Source of the DNA: Thermoflexus hugenholtzii | GTDB lineage: Bacteria; Chloroflexota; Anaerolineae; Thermoflexales; Thermoflexaceae | Length of the DNA: 64,000 nucleotides | Reading direction: 5' to 3' | Assembly (NCBI RefSeq): GCF_018771565.1 | Contig: NZ_CP076326.1 | Coordinates: 620,001 to 684,000 of the forward strand | Shown here: positions 50,130 to 58,706 of the stretch, in pieces | Position numbering within the stretch: the stretch's first letter is position 1 | Layout of the letters: each line of letters starts with the position of its first letter | Program-made: the position numbers and the translations under genes | Notes under the pieces: model-generated | Database searches by the model: none | What the model was told of the DNA's origin: nothing | The model's input: the letters and a program-made list of their open reading frames with translations, nothing else

Positions 50130-50477
50130 TCATAGCAGGCCCAGCCCGAGCCCGAGGGCCAGGCAGAGGAGGGCGGCCAGGCCGAAGCGCCAGGAGACCG
50201 CCATCCAGGGGGCGTAATGGGCGCGTTGCTCGCGGAGGACATCCGGAAGGGGGCGTTGCTCCCGGAGGGCCTGCCAGGGCGCGGCCATGTTCCCGCCCAT
50301 CTCCGCCACCGCCGGGAAGGCGGCGATCAGCATGTAGAGCATGCCAACCCAGAACAGCCCGTCGGAGATCCCCCGGAAGGTGAGCGCTCCCTGCGTCCCG
50401 CTGAGGAGCGCCGCCAGCCCCACGGCAAGGACGAGCAGGCCGGCGATCTCTAGTCCACCTCGATTGAAACGAGCCAT
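50130..50477 (-). CDS. Small membrane protein, about three helices
   Basis: 115 residues of unknown family. Hydrophobic segments are IAGLLVLAVGLAALLSG, GLFWVGMLYMLIAAFPAV and FGLAALLCLALGLGLGLL, separated by a charged loop (QALREQRPLPDVLREQRAHYAPW). AGGAGG lies 4 bp upstream of ATG 50477. It is 20 bp downstream of the P1 peptidase gene on the same strand. Confidence 0.6.
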   Translation of the reverse strand: MARFNRGGLEIAGLLVLAVGLAALLSGTQGALTFRGISDGLFWVGMLYMLIAAFPAVAEMGGNMAAPWQALREQRPLPDVLREQRAHYAPWMAVSWRFGLAALLCLALGLGLGLL

Positions 50478-50497
50478 CGGTCCTCCTGGTGCCGTCG

Positions 50498-51502
50498 CTA
50501 TGTGGGATCAGAGGTCTCCCCGGCGAGATCCCGCCACGCGGGGATCCCGGCCACCCCTTCGGCCGCCTGGATCGCCCGGACGATGGCCTCGGCCACCACC
50601 TCTGCCGCGAAGGCGCCGACGATGCTGACATCGACCTCTTTCTCGCCGGTGGCCAGGGCGAAGAGGGTGTCCCCATCCACCATGGTGTGCGCCGGCCGGA
50701 TGGCGCGGGCCAGGCCGTTGTGAGCCATCTGGGCGACCTTGTTGGCCTCCTCCTTCGTCAGCGCCGCGTTGGTGGCCACGACCCCGATGACGGTGCTCTC
50801 CGGGACCCGCCGGCGGAAGCTCAGAGAGATCTGGCCGGCCAGGGCCTCCAGGACCGCCATGGTGTCGGCGAACCCGGCGCCGTCCGGCCGTCGGGCGCCC
50901 GCCAGGATTTTCCCGGTGTGGGGGTCCACCACATCCCCCAGAGCGTTCACCGCCACCAGGGCGCCGATTCGGATGCCCCCGCCGATCTCCAGCGCCGCGG
51001 TCCCGATCCCTCCCTTCATCGCATACGACATGCCCAGGATCTTCCCCACCGTGGCGCCGGTCCCGGCCCCTACGTTCCCCTCCGGCACCGGGCCGTCGGT
51101 GGCGGCCTGGCAGGCCGCGTAACCCATCGCGGCGTCCGGGCGAACCCGCGGATCGCCGATGGCCAGGTCATACAGGATGGCGGCCGGAACGATGGGCACG
51201 CGTCCGCCAGGGGTTTCAAAGCCCACCCCACGCTCCTCCAGGTAGCGCATCACCCCGGAGGCGGCGTCCAGGCCGAAGGCGCTGCCGCCGGCCAGCACCA
51301 CCGCGTGCACTTCCTGAACCAGGTGCATCGGCCGGAGGGCATCCGTCTCCCGGGTCCCGGGAGCTCCTCCTCGTTGATCCATCCCGGCCACCGCGCCCCG
51401 CTCGCAGAGCACCACCGTCACCCCGGTCAGGGCTTTCGGATCCTGCGCGTGGCCCACCCGGATCCCGGGCACGTCCGTGATCCCGTGTAGACGCCGGGCC
51501 AT
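50498..51502 (-). CDS. P1/S58 family peptidase (DmpA/NylC-like)
   Basis: A 334-residue N-terminal-nucleophile hydrolase that matures by self-cleavage. ITDVPGIRVGHAQDPKALTGVTVVLCERGAVAGMDQRGGAPGTRETDALRP, VHAVVLAGGSAFGLDAASGVM and GNVGAGTGATVGK are family hallmarks. The region of self-cleavage is VPESTVIGVVATNAAL: in NylC the corresponding bond lies between Asn and Thr, while here Ser precedes the Thr. Substrates of the family include beta-peptides, D-amino acid amides and nylon oligomers. ATG 51502 has a strong purine-rich site upstream. Confidence 0.88.
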   Translation of the reverse strand: MARRLHGITDVPGIRVGHAQDPKALTGVTVVLCERGAVAGMDQRGGAPGTRETDALRPMHLVQEVHAVVLAGGSAFGLDAASGVMRYLEERGVGFETPGGRVPIVPAAILYDLAIGDPRVRPDAAMGYAACQAATDGPVPEGNVGAGTGATVGKILGMSYAMKGGIGTAALEIGGGIRIGALVAVNALGDVVDPHTGKILAGARRPDGAGFADTMAVLEALAGQISLSFRRRVPESTVIGVVATNAALTKEEANKVAQMAHNGLARAIRPAHTMVDGDTLFALATGEKEVDVSIVGAFAAEVVAEAIVRAIQAAEGVAGIPAWRDLAGETSDPT

Positions 51503-51570
51503 TTCCTCCCTCCGAATGCGCGCTTACGTCTCTCATCTTAGGGGCAAGACCGGACGCGGACAAGCCGGGG

Positions 51571-51599
51571 TTGCCCGCCCCGGAGGATCCGGGTATACC
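51571..51599 (+). promoter_or_regulatory. Sigma-70-type promoter of the LysM/M23 lipoprotein gene
   Basis: TTGCCC (51571-51576), a 17-bp spacer and TATACC (51594-51599), about 45 bp before the start codon. Confidence 0.5.
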
Positions 51600-51644
51600 T
51601 TGCGTCATCCGACCTCGATCCATGCCGTTCGCTCCCGGAAACGG

Positions 51645-53153
51645 ATGGAGGATCCCTTGCGCAGGCGAGGAGATCGCGAGGCCCACAGGCCCGGGCGTTC
51701 ACGGGGGTTTCTCCTTCTCTTCTTGCTGGTGCTGATCTCATGTCGGGGGGAGGACGCCCGGCCGTCGTCCGCGCCGCCCGAACCGGAGAGGGCGCTCTCC
51801 GGAGCCGGAGGCCCCGCCGCGCCGGTTCCCCGGACGCCCACGCCGGATCCCCCGCGTCCGGGGGTCTGGCCCGATCGGGAGCTGTATCTGGTGCAGCCCG
51901 GGGATACGCTGAGCGCCATCGCCGCCCAATTCCGGACCACCGTGGAAGCGATCCAGGCGCTGAACCCCGGCGTGGACCCCCAGCGGCTGGCGGTGGGCCA
52001 GCCCCTCTGGATCCCCCTCGGCGTTCAGGAAAGGGGTCCATCGGAGAAATTGATCCCGGATTCGGAGCTGGTCTACGGGCCGGCGTATCTCCGCTTCTCC
52101 GTTGCGGATGCGATCCGCCGCTTCGGGGGGTATCTGAGCCGCTATCAGGAGACGGTGGGCGGGCGAACGCGGACCGGAGCCCAGATTGTCGAGGAGGTGG
52201 CGCGGAACCATAGCGTGGGGCCGCGGGTGTTGCTCACCCTGCTGGAGATGCAGAGCGGATGGGTTCGGGGGGAGCCGGCGGATGACCGGGCCCGCTTATA
52301 TCCGATGGGATGGGAGCGGCCGGGCGCGGAGGGCCTCTACCGGCAGCTGAACTGGGCCGCGGATCGCCTGAACGATGGCTATTACGGTTTCAAAGGCCGC
52401 TGGATGTGGACCGTCCGGTTCGCCGACGGGCGGCGGGTTCGGGTGGCGGAGGGGCTGAACGCCGGAACGGTGGCGGTGCAGGCCTTCCTGGCCGCCGTGC
52501 GGGCTCCGGAGGATTGGGCGCGGGCGGTGAGCTCCCGGGGGTTCCCGGCCGTCTATCGGGCCCTGTTCGGGGATCCGTTCCGGGAGGAGCCTCCCGTGTC
52601 CGTTCCTCCAGAGCCAACGTGGCGGCTGCCGTGGGCGGATGGGGAGATGTGGTATTTCACGGGCGGGCCGCACGGCGGATGGGGGAACGGCGCGGCCTGG
52701 GGCGCGCTGGACTTCGCGCCGCCGGATGTGGAGGGCTGCGCCCCCTCCCGTTACTGGGCGCGGGCGGCCGCGGACGGCCTCATCGTGCGCACCGGGGAAG
52801 GCGTGGTGGTCCTGGACACCGATGGCGACGGCCATGAGGAGACCGGCTGGGTGATGGTGTATCTCCACATCGCCGCGGAGGGCCGGATCCCGCCGGGGAC
52901 TCGCGTTCGGGCCGGGGATCCTCTGGGTCATCCTTCCTGCGAAGGCGGGTTCGCGGACGCCGCGCACGTGCATCTCGCCCGGCGATTGAACGGGGAGTGG
53001 GTGCCCATCGCCCCCGGGCAGCCGTTCCGGCTGGGGGAATGGGAGGCGCTTCCCAGCTTCGCCCTTTACGAGGGAGCCCTGGCGCGGGATGGGGAGCGCA
53101 AAACCGCCTGCGCCTGCAAGGACGACGCCCGCAACGGCATCCCGGCGCCATAG
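51645..53153 (+). CDS. LysM and M23-like domain lipoprotein
   Basis: A 502-residue secreted cell-envelope protein. The N-terminus is basic, then FLLLFLLVLISCRG looks like a lipoprotein signal with the lipidated Cys. A Pro-rich linker leads to one LysM domain (YLVQPGDTLSAIAAQFRTTVEAIQALNPGVDPQRLAVGQPLWIP). A middle region of about 200 residues of unknown fold precedes an M23/LytM-like C-terminal domain (GAAWGALDFAPPD, HVHLARRLNG). The ATG at 51645 has a weak site; a TTG at 51657 preceded by GGAGG at 5 bp is a serious alternative start. Zinc residues HxH and AxDF are recognisable, so peptidoglycan hydrolysis or binding is likely. Confidence 0.8.
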   Translation: MEDPLRRRGDREAHRPGRSRGFLLLFLLVLISCRGEDARPSSAPPEPERALSGAGGPAAPVPRTPTPDPPRPGVWPDRELYLVQPGDTLSAIAAQFRTTVEAIQALNPGVDPQRLAVGQPLWIPLGVQERGPSEKLIPDSELVYGPAYLRFSVADAIRRFGGYLSRYQETVGGRTRTGAQIVEEVARNHSVGPRVLLTLLEMQSGWVRGEPADDRARLYPMGWERPGAEGLYRQLNWAADRLNDGYYGFKGRWMWTVRFADGRRVRVAEGLNAGTVAVQAFLAAVRAPEDWARAVSSRGFPAVYRALFGDPFREEPPVSVPPEPTWRLPWADGEMWYFTGGPHGGWGNGAAWGALDFAPPDVEGCAPSRYWARAAADGLIVRTGEGVVVLDTDGDGHEETGWVMVYLHIAAEGRIPPGTRVRAGDPLGHPSCEGGFADAAHVHLARRLNGEWVPIAPGQPFRLGEWEALPSFALYEGALARDGERKTACACKDDARNGIPAP

Positions 53154-53294
53154 TCGGATTCCGCCCTTCCTCACTCACAGCGGAACGCTCCGAATGCGGG
53201 GCGGCTATAATGGGGGAAGCGGGGAAGGCTCTTCCTTCCCACGCGCGGCGCCGTGGGATCGAACCCAGAGGTCTGGCAGGCCGGAGGGGATGGA

Positions 53295-54650
53295 ATGGGA
53301 GAGGGGTGGCGCAGGCCGGGCGCGCTGCAGGCCTTCCTGAGGGAACCGGATCCTGAGGCCATGGCGGAGACGCTGGTGGCCTTCGCCAACACCGATGGCG
53401 GGGCCCTGCTCATCGGCGTGGATCCGGAGGGGAGAGCGGTGGGGGTGGATCCGCAGGAAGTGGAGGACGCCCTCCGCCGCGCCCTCGCCCAATGCCGGCC
53501 TCCGGTGAAGACGCGGTGGGAGCAGGGCGAGGTGGATGGCCGGACCGTGATCATCCTCCACGTCCCCCGCAGTCCGGAGCTCCACAGCCTGGCCGACGGG
53601 CGCGTGCTGATCCGTCGGGGCGCGGAGAACCGCCCCCTGGAAGGCCGGGAGATCCAGCAGCTGGCGGCCACCAAAGCCGTCGGCGATTACGAGGCGGAGG
53701 TGGTCCCCGGCGCAGGGCGCGAGGACCTGGATGAGGCGATGATCGAGGAATATGTGAGCAAGCGAGAGGCCCGCCAGCGCCGGCGGATCAGCGGAACGGT
53801 GGAGGATCTCCTGGTGGAGATCGGGGCGCTGACCCCGGATGGGCGGCCCACGGTGGCCGGGATCCTGCTGTTCGGCAAGCAACCGCAGCGGTTCCTCCCC
53901 CAGAGCGGCGTGGTCTTCGTGAAGTTTCCCGGGGTTGGGCTCCAGGGCGAGGGCGGGCTCCCGGGCTATGCCCGACGGGAGGAGATCGGAGGTCCCCTGG
54001 CGCGCGTCATCGAGCGGGCCTGGGAAGTCGTCTGGGAGGAGATGCAGCTGGGGGCGGTGGTGCGCGGCCTGGAACGGGAGGAGCGGCCGGAGTATCCGCC
54101 CTTCGCGGTGCGGGAGGCCATCGTGAACGCGGTGTGCCATCGGGATTACCGGCTGCGGGGCCGGCGCATCGAGATCCGCAAGTTCGCCGACCGCCTGGAG
54201 GTGATCAGCCCGGGCGGGCTGCCGGGTCACATCACCCTGGACAACATCGTGGAGGAGCATTACTCCCGCAACCCGCGCATCGTCTCCGGTCTGTTCTACT
54301 GGGGCTACATCGAGGAGCTGGGCCTGGGGATCGATCGGATGATCGAGGAGATGGTCCGGGCGGGCCACCCCCAGCCGAAGTTCCAGGAGACGCCCTATTC
54401 GTTCACTGTCATCCTGTATAACCGGCAGGAGCGCCCTCCCATCCCGGCGGGGGAGCCTCCGATGAACGAACGCCAGCTGAAGGCGCTGCAGTATGTCCGG
54501 GAGCATGGGCGCATCACCAACCGGGAATACCAGCAGCTCTGCCCGGGGGTCTCCCCCGAAACCCTGCGCCTGGACCTCGCGGACCTGGTCCGCCGGGGGA
54601 TCCTGCTCAAGATCGGCGACAAGCGCGGGACCTACTACATCCTGAAGTAG
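53295..54650 (+). CDS. AlbA_2/ATP-binding transcriptional regulator-like protein
   Basis: A 451-residue protein with the Schlafen-AlbA_2 domain at the N-terminus (ETLVAFANTDGGALLIGVDPEGRAVGVD). A GHKL-type ATP-binding domain of the HATPase_c_4 type follows (YPPFAVREAIVNAVCHRDYRLRGRRIEIRKFADRLEVISPGGLPG, RNPRIVSGLFYWGYIEELGLGIDRMIEEM). The C-terminus is a winged helix (HGRITNREYQQLCPGVSPETLRLDLADLVRRGILLKIGDKRGTYYIL). Such proteins are widespread, poorly characterised and often near defence or stress genes. ATG 53295 has GGAGG 7 bp upstream. TATAAT at 53206-53211 may be its -10 element. Confidence 0.85.
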   Translation: MGEGWRRPGALQAFLREPDPEAMAETLVAFANTDGGALLIGVDPEGRAVGVDPQEVEDALRRALAQCRPPVKTRWEQGEVDGRTVIILHVPRSPELHSLADGRVLIRRGAENRPLEGREIQQLAATKAVGDYEAEVVPGAGREDLDEAMIEEYVSKREARQRRRISGTVEDLLVEIGALTPDGRPTVAGILLFGKQPQRFLPQSGVVFVKFPGVGLQGEGGLPGYARREEIGGPLARVIERAWEVVWEEMQLGAVVRGLEREERPEYPPFAVREAIVNAVCHRDYRLRGRRIEIRKFADRLEVISPGGLPGHITLDNIVEEHYSRNPRIVSGLFYWGYIEELGLGIDRMIEEMVRAGHPQPKFQETPYSFTVILYNRQERPPIPAGEPPMNERQLKALQYVREHGRITNREYQQLCPGVSPETLRLDLADLVRRGILLKIGDKRGTYYILK

Positions 54651-54712
54651 GCTGTGGCGCATCTCGGCGGCGATTTCCCAAGGATTTCCCAAAAGGGGTT
54701 TGGGATAACAAC

Positions 54713-56998
54713 ATGGTGAACTGGACGCCCGGTTTTCCGGTCCTGAGTGGGGTGCAAATCGGGGTGATCCTGGCCCTGGGGTGGGCGGTCTGGCAGATGG
54801 GGCTCCTGGCCCGGATGGCCTGGGGAAGGGAAGAGGGGTTGCCGGGGGAGGCCTGGGTCTATAGCGGGCTGGGGGTCCTGTGGCAGGGGCTATGGGCGGT
54901 CGCCATCTGGCAGGGGGTTCCCCCGCTCATCCGGTTCACGGCCTGGAACCTCGCGGGCGTGGTGCTCTCCCTCTTGCCGATGGGAGCTCTCCTGTGGATC
55001 GGACGGTTCCTGGAGCGCCGGCTTCCCCGCTGGGCGATCCTGCTGATGGGTCTGGGGGCGGGGGTCGCGCTGATCGCGGCAACCTTGCCCTATCGGCCGG
55101 AGACCGGCCCGGCGCTTTCCGCGTGGTGGAACGCCAGGCGCATCCCCGGCGACCCGGTCCTGTGGTCCTGGGGGATCCGGGAGGGGATCTGGGGGATCGG
55201 GACGGCCCTGGGGCTGGGATGGCTGGGATGGGCCTACCTTCACATCCACCGGCCTCTCCATCGGAACCGGGTCGCCTATGAGTTTCTGGGGACGGGGCTG
55301 GTGGCCCTGGGCGAGGGCCTGGCCTGGACCCCTCGGAGCGACTGGATCGCGCTGGGGTGGGGGGTCCGGGGGATCGGGGTCACGATCCTGGCGCTCCCGA
55401 TGGGATGGCTGGAGCTGCCCTCTTTGCGGCAGGTCGGGCGATCCCTGCTAACGTGGGGGCTTAGCGGGATCCTGCAGATCGGTCTGGTCTTGGGGATCCT
55501 GGCGGGGGCAGCGGCCGCGCGGGCGTCCCTGCCTGGGGTGGTCCCGGTGGGGCTGGAGTGGGGAGGGATCGCGCTGGCCATCGTCCTGGCGCAATGGTGG
55601 ATTGGATGGCCGTTGCACAGGTGGCTCCGGCGGCGGCTGTTGCCCGCCGTGGACGAGCCCGCTGCCGCGGTCCGGCGATATGGTCAAACGATCAGCAACC
55701 TGCTGGATGTAGAGGCGCTGGCGCAGGCCGCCTTCACGGTGCTGCAGGAGACCTTCGGGCTCCGGCAGGGGGTCCTCCTGCTATTCGAAGAACAGCCGGA
55801 CGCGTCGCTGCAGGCGCGGGTGATCCGGGGCCTGGGGGAAGCGCCGGATGACCCGGGCCGCTTCGCCCCTGACAGCCCAATCTTGCAGGCGTGGCAGAAG
55901 GGCCGTTCCCTCACCCAGTATGAGATCGACTTCGGAAAGGCGTTCCAGCGCGCGGATCCTGCGGAGCGGCGCTGGCTGCAGCGCCTGGGCGTCGAGCTCT
56001 TCGTCCCCATCCGCGCGCAGGCGGTGCTCCTGGGGTGTCTGGCCCTGGGGGCTCGCAGCGGGGTGGAGGCCTATAGCCCGGCGGATCGGGATCTGCTGGC
56101 CTCCATGGCGGAGCAGACGGCCGCGGTGCTGCAGAACATCCGCCTGGTGGAGGATCTGCGGCGCCTGAACGCGCGCATGGCCGAGCTGAACGAGGACCTG
56201 GCCCGGGCGGCCCGACGGCTGGAGAAGCTGGATCGGGTCAAGACCCACTTCATCGAGATCGCCTCCCACGAGCTCCGGACCCCCCTCACCCACATCCGGG
56301 GGTATGCGGATCTGCTGGCGGAAACCCTGAGCGGGCAGGACGAGCCCGATGGCTCCCTGGAGCGCATCCTGCAGGGCCTCCGCCGTGCCGCCCTGCGCCT
56401 GGAGGAGATCATCAGCGCCATGCTGGATATCTCGCAGATCGACGCGGAGGCCCTTTCCATCTATCCCATCTCCATCCAGATCCCCACCCTGGTCCGCATG
56501 GCGGTGGAGCCGCTGGAGGGGGCGATCGCGGAGCGACGGCAGAAGCTGATCGTGGAGCCGATGGAGGACCTGCCGGTGATCTACGGGGATCTGACCCGGC
56601 TGGTGCAGGCCCTGCGTCACGTGGTGCAGAACGCCATCAAGTTCACCCCGGACGGGGGGACGATCACCCTGCGCGCCCGCCGGGTCCCGGCGGAGGAGGC
56701 CGGCGGCTCCACGGACTATGTGGAGATCGCGGTGCAGGACACGGGGATCGGCATCGATCCGGAGGATCAGGCCCTGATCTTCGAGAAGTTCTACCGGGTG
56801 GGGCCGATTGAGCGGCACTCCACGGGCGCGATCAAGTTCAAAGGTGCGGGCCCCGGGCTGGGGTTGCCCCTGGCGCGGGGGATCATCGAGGCCCACGGAG
56901 GGCGGATCTGGGTGGAGAGCCCGGGATACGACGAGGTTCGCTGCCCGGGGAGCACCTTTTATATCTGGCTGCCGGTGGTTTCACGCTCCGAGGATTAG
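54713..56998 (+). CDS. Membrane sensor histidine kinase with GAF domain
   Basis: A 761-residue kinase. About nine hydrophobic helices occupy residues 10-310. A GAF domain follows from about 325 to 480 (TISNLLDVEALAQAAFTVLQETFGLRQGVLLLFEEQ). A short coiled coil leads to HisKA with phospho-His H519 (FIEIASHELRTPLTHIRGYADLL). The HATPase has N, G1 and G2 boxes in HVVQNAIKFTPDGG, QDTGIGIDPEDQALIFEKFYRVG and GAGPGLGLPLARGII. No receiver or cognate regulator is adjacent. Its stop overlaps the stop of the convergent chromate transporter gene by 4 bp. Confidence 0.93.
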   Translation: MVNWTPGFPVLSGVQIGVILALGWAVWQMGLLARMAWGREEGLPGEAWVYSGLGVLWQGLWAVAIWQGVPPLIRFTAWNLAGVVLSLLPMGALLWIGRFLERRLPRWAILLMGLGAGVALIAATLPYRPETGPALSAWWNARRIPGDPVLWSWGIREGIWGIGTALGLGWLGWAYLHIHRPLHRNRVAYEFLGTGLVALGEGLAWTPRSDWIALGWGVRGIGVTILALPMGWLELPSLRQVGRSLLTWGLSGILQIGLVLGILAGAAAARASLPGVVPVGLEWGGIALAIVLAQWWIGWPLHRWLRRRLLPAVDEPAAAVRRYGQTISNLLDVEALAQAAFTVLQETFGLRQGVLLLFEEQPDASLQARVIRGLGEAPDDPGRFAPDSPILQAWQKGRSLTQYEIDFGKAFQRADPAERRWLQRLGVELFVPIRAQAVLLGCLALGARSGVEAYSPADRDLLASMAEQTAAVLQNIRLVEDLRRLNARMAELNEDLARAARRLEKLDRVKTHFIEIASHELRTPLTHIRGYADLLAETLSGQDEPDGSLERILQGLRRAALRLEEIISAMLDISQIDAEALSIYPISIQIPTLVRMAVEPLEGAIAERRQKLIVEPMEDLPVIYGDLTRLVQALRHVVQNAIKFTPDGGTITLRARRVPAEEAGGSTDYVEIAVQDTGIGIDPEDQALIFEKFYRVGPIERHSTGAIKFKGAGPGLGLPLARGIIEAHGGRIWVESPGYDEVRCPGSTFYIWLPVVSRSED

Positions 56999-58185
56999 AC
57001 CCGGCTTCTCAGCCAGCCCAGGGCGGCCCCGGCGAGCACCAGGTAGGTCGCGTGGATGGGGGTTCGAATCAGGAGAAGGAAGCTGAGGGCCCCGATCCCC
57101 ACTGTGAGGGGGTCCACCAAGGAGGCGGAGGCCAGCTGGATCAGCACACCGGCCATCAGCCCGAGGGAGGCCCCGTTCACGCCATCCAGGAAGGCCGCCA
57201 GGGTCGGGGAGCGCCGCATCCGAGGGATCCACGGGCCGGTCAGGGCGACCAGGACGAAGGAAGGGAGGAAGATCCCCAGGGTGGCCAGCAGCGCCCCCGG
57301 GATGCCTGCGAGCAGGTAGCCGATGAAAGTGGCTGTCGTGAGCACCGGCCCCGGGGTCACCTGACCGATCGCCACGGCGTCCAGCAGCTGGGACTCCGTC
57401 AACCACCCCAAGCGGGCGACGAAATCCGCCCGCAGGAAGGCCACCCGCACATAGCCGCTCCCATACAGGGTCGCCCCGATCTTGAGGAAGAGCAGGAACA
57501 TCCACAGGAGATGGAACGGGACGGGCGAGGCGGAGAGGGGGGTGAGGGCCAGCCCGGCGGCCCCGATCAGGGGAGGTTCGGGTCGGCGGATCTGTCGAAG
57601 GGCAAGCATGGCCAGCCCGGCGCCCAGCAGCAGCAGGAGCTCGTGGACCCCGCGCAGATACAGCGCCCCGGCGGCCAGGCCGATAAGGACGACGCGGAGG
57701 TCCCGCGCTGTCCGCCGTCCCAGGTCGATTATCGCCTGGGCGATCAGGGCCAGGACCACCGGCTTGACCCCATAAAGGATCCCGGCGAGGTCCGGCGTAG
57801 TTTGGAAGTGGACATAGAGGGCGGCCAAGGCCATCATCATCAGCATGGCGGGGGTGATGAAAGCCGCCCCTGCGGCGACGAGGCCCGGCCAGCCGGCCCG
57901 AACGAACCCCAGGTGGATGGCCATCTCGGTGGAGTTCGGGCCGGGGATGAGATAGGTGGCGCTGAGAAGGTCGAGGAACTGGGCTTCCGTGACCCATCGC
58001 CGGCGACGGACCAGCTCGTGATGCATGAGGGCGATGTGGGCCGTTGGGCCTCCGAAGGCGGTGCAGCCCAGCCGGAGGAAGAAAGCGAGCACTTCTCCCA
58101 CTCGGCCCGGGGAGACTTTCCCCGGGGCCCCGGAGGCAGGGAACTCCTTTTCCATAGCCGGATCCGGCTGAGGGACCAGCCCCAT
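56995..58185 (-). CDS. chrA: Chromate transporter (CHR family, two-domain)
   Basis: A 396-residue membrane protein of the CHR family, which exports chromate or takes part in sulfate-type anion transport. Both homologous halves are present. The first has FFLRLGCTAFGGPTAHIALMHHELVRRRRWVTEAQFLDLLSATYLIPGPNSTEMAIHLG. The second has FLLFLKIGATLYGSGYVRVAFLRADFVARLGWLTESQLLDAVAIGQVTPGPVLTTATFIGYLLAG. It follows the MerR regulator gene by 20 bp on the same strand, so it may be induced with the metal pump upstream. The start at 58185 is tentative; an ATG ten codons later is possible. Confidence 0.92.
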   Translation of the reverse strand: MGLVPQPDPAMEKEFPASGAPGKVSPGRVGEVLAFFLRLGCTAFGGPTAHIALMHHELVRRRRWVTEAQFLDLLSATYLIPGPNSTEMAIHLGFVRAGWPGLVAAGAAFITPAMLMMMALAALYVHFQTTPDLAGILYGVKPVVLALIAQAIIDLGRRTARDLRVVLIGLAAGALYLRGVHELLLLLGAGLAMLALRQIRRPEPPLIGAAGLALTPLSASPVPFHLLWMFLLFLKIGATLYGSGYVRVAFLRADFVARLGWLTESQLLDAVAIGQVTPGPVLTTATFIGYLLAGIPGALLATLGIFLPSFVLVALTGPWIPRMRRSPTLAAFLDGVNGASLGLMAGVLIQLASASLVDPLTVGIGALSFLLLIRTPIHATYLVLAGAALGWLRSRV

Positions 58186-58205
58186 CTCCGGTTGTCCCGA
58201 AACGT

Positions 58206-58679
58206 TCAGCGTGAGCTCCGAGCCTTCCTTTCGAGCAGGGCGCCGGCCTTCACGGGGCTGGGAGAAGAGACCCCCTCAATGATCCGGCAGATCTGTCCGT
58301 TCCGGGCGGGGATCCCCGCGCGCTGGCGGAGCCTCCGGAGTTCCCGGCGGAAGGCCTTCAGCGCCCGGATCTGACGATCGATCTCCGCGATCTTGAGATC
58401 CAGCAGCTCCCGAACCCGCCGGCATGGCGGTTGATGGGCTTCCCAGAGGGCGAGGATCTCTTGAATCTCCGCGAGGCGAAACCCAAGAGCCCGGGCCTTG
58501 CGAATGAAGATCAGGCGCTCTTTCTCCTTCTCCCCGTAAAGCCGGTAGCCGGAGGAAGTCCGACAGGAGGGATCAAGCAGGCCGATGGCCTCGTAATACC
58601 GCAGGGTCCGCGGGTTCAGCCCCAGCTCCGCTGCCAGCTCGCCGATCCGCCGCAGCGGACGATTCCCTCGAGCTGTCAT
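58206..58679 (-). CDS. MerR-family metal-responsive regulator (CueR/ZntR-like)
   Basis: A 157-residue MerR-type activator. The winged-helix N-terminus is RRIGELAAELGLNPRTLRYYEAIGLLDPSCRTSSGYRLYGEKEKERLIFIRKARALGFRLAEIQEIL. A long dimer helix follows. The metal-sensing region has Cys at C86 (HQPPCRRVREL) and C131 (GQICRIIEG); the second Cys of the canonical CueR pair is not clear, so the metal is uncertain. The gene lies 28 bp downstream of the P-type ATPase gene whose promoter carries a CueR-type operator. Confidence 0.88.
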   Translation of the reverse strand: MTARGNRPLRRIGELAAELGLNPRTLRYYEAIGLLDPSCRTSSGYRLYGEKEKERLIFIRKARALGFRLAEIQEILALWEAHQPPCRRVRELLDLKIAEIDRQIRALKAFRRELRRLRQRAGIPARNGQICRIIEGVSSPSPVKAGALLERKARSSR

Positions 58680-58706
58680 CGCACCAACCTCCCCAATCGG
58701 ATCGGA

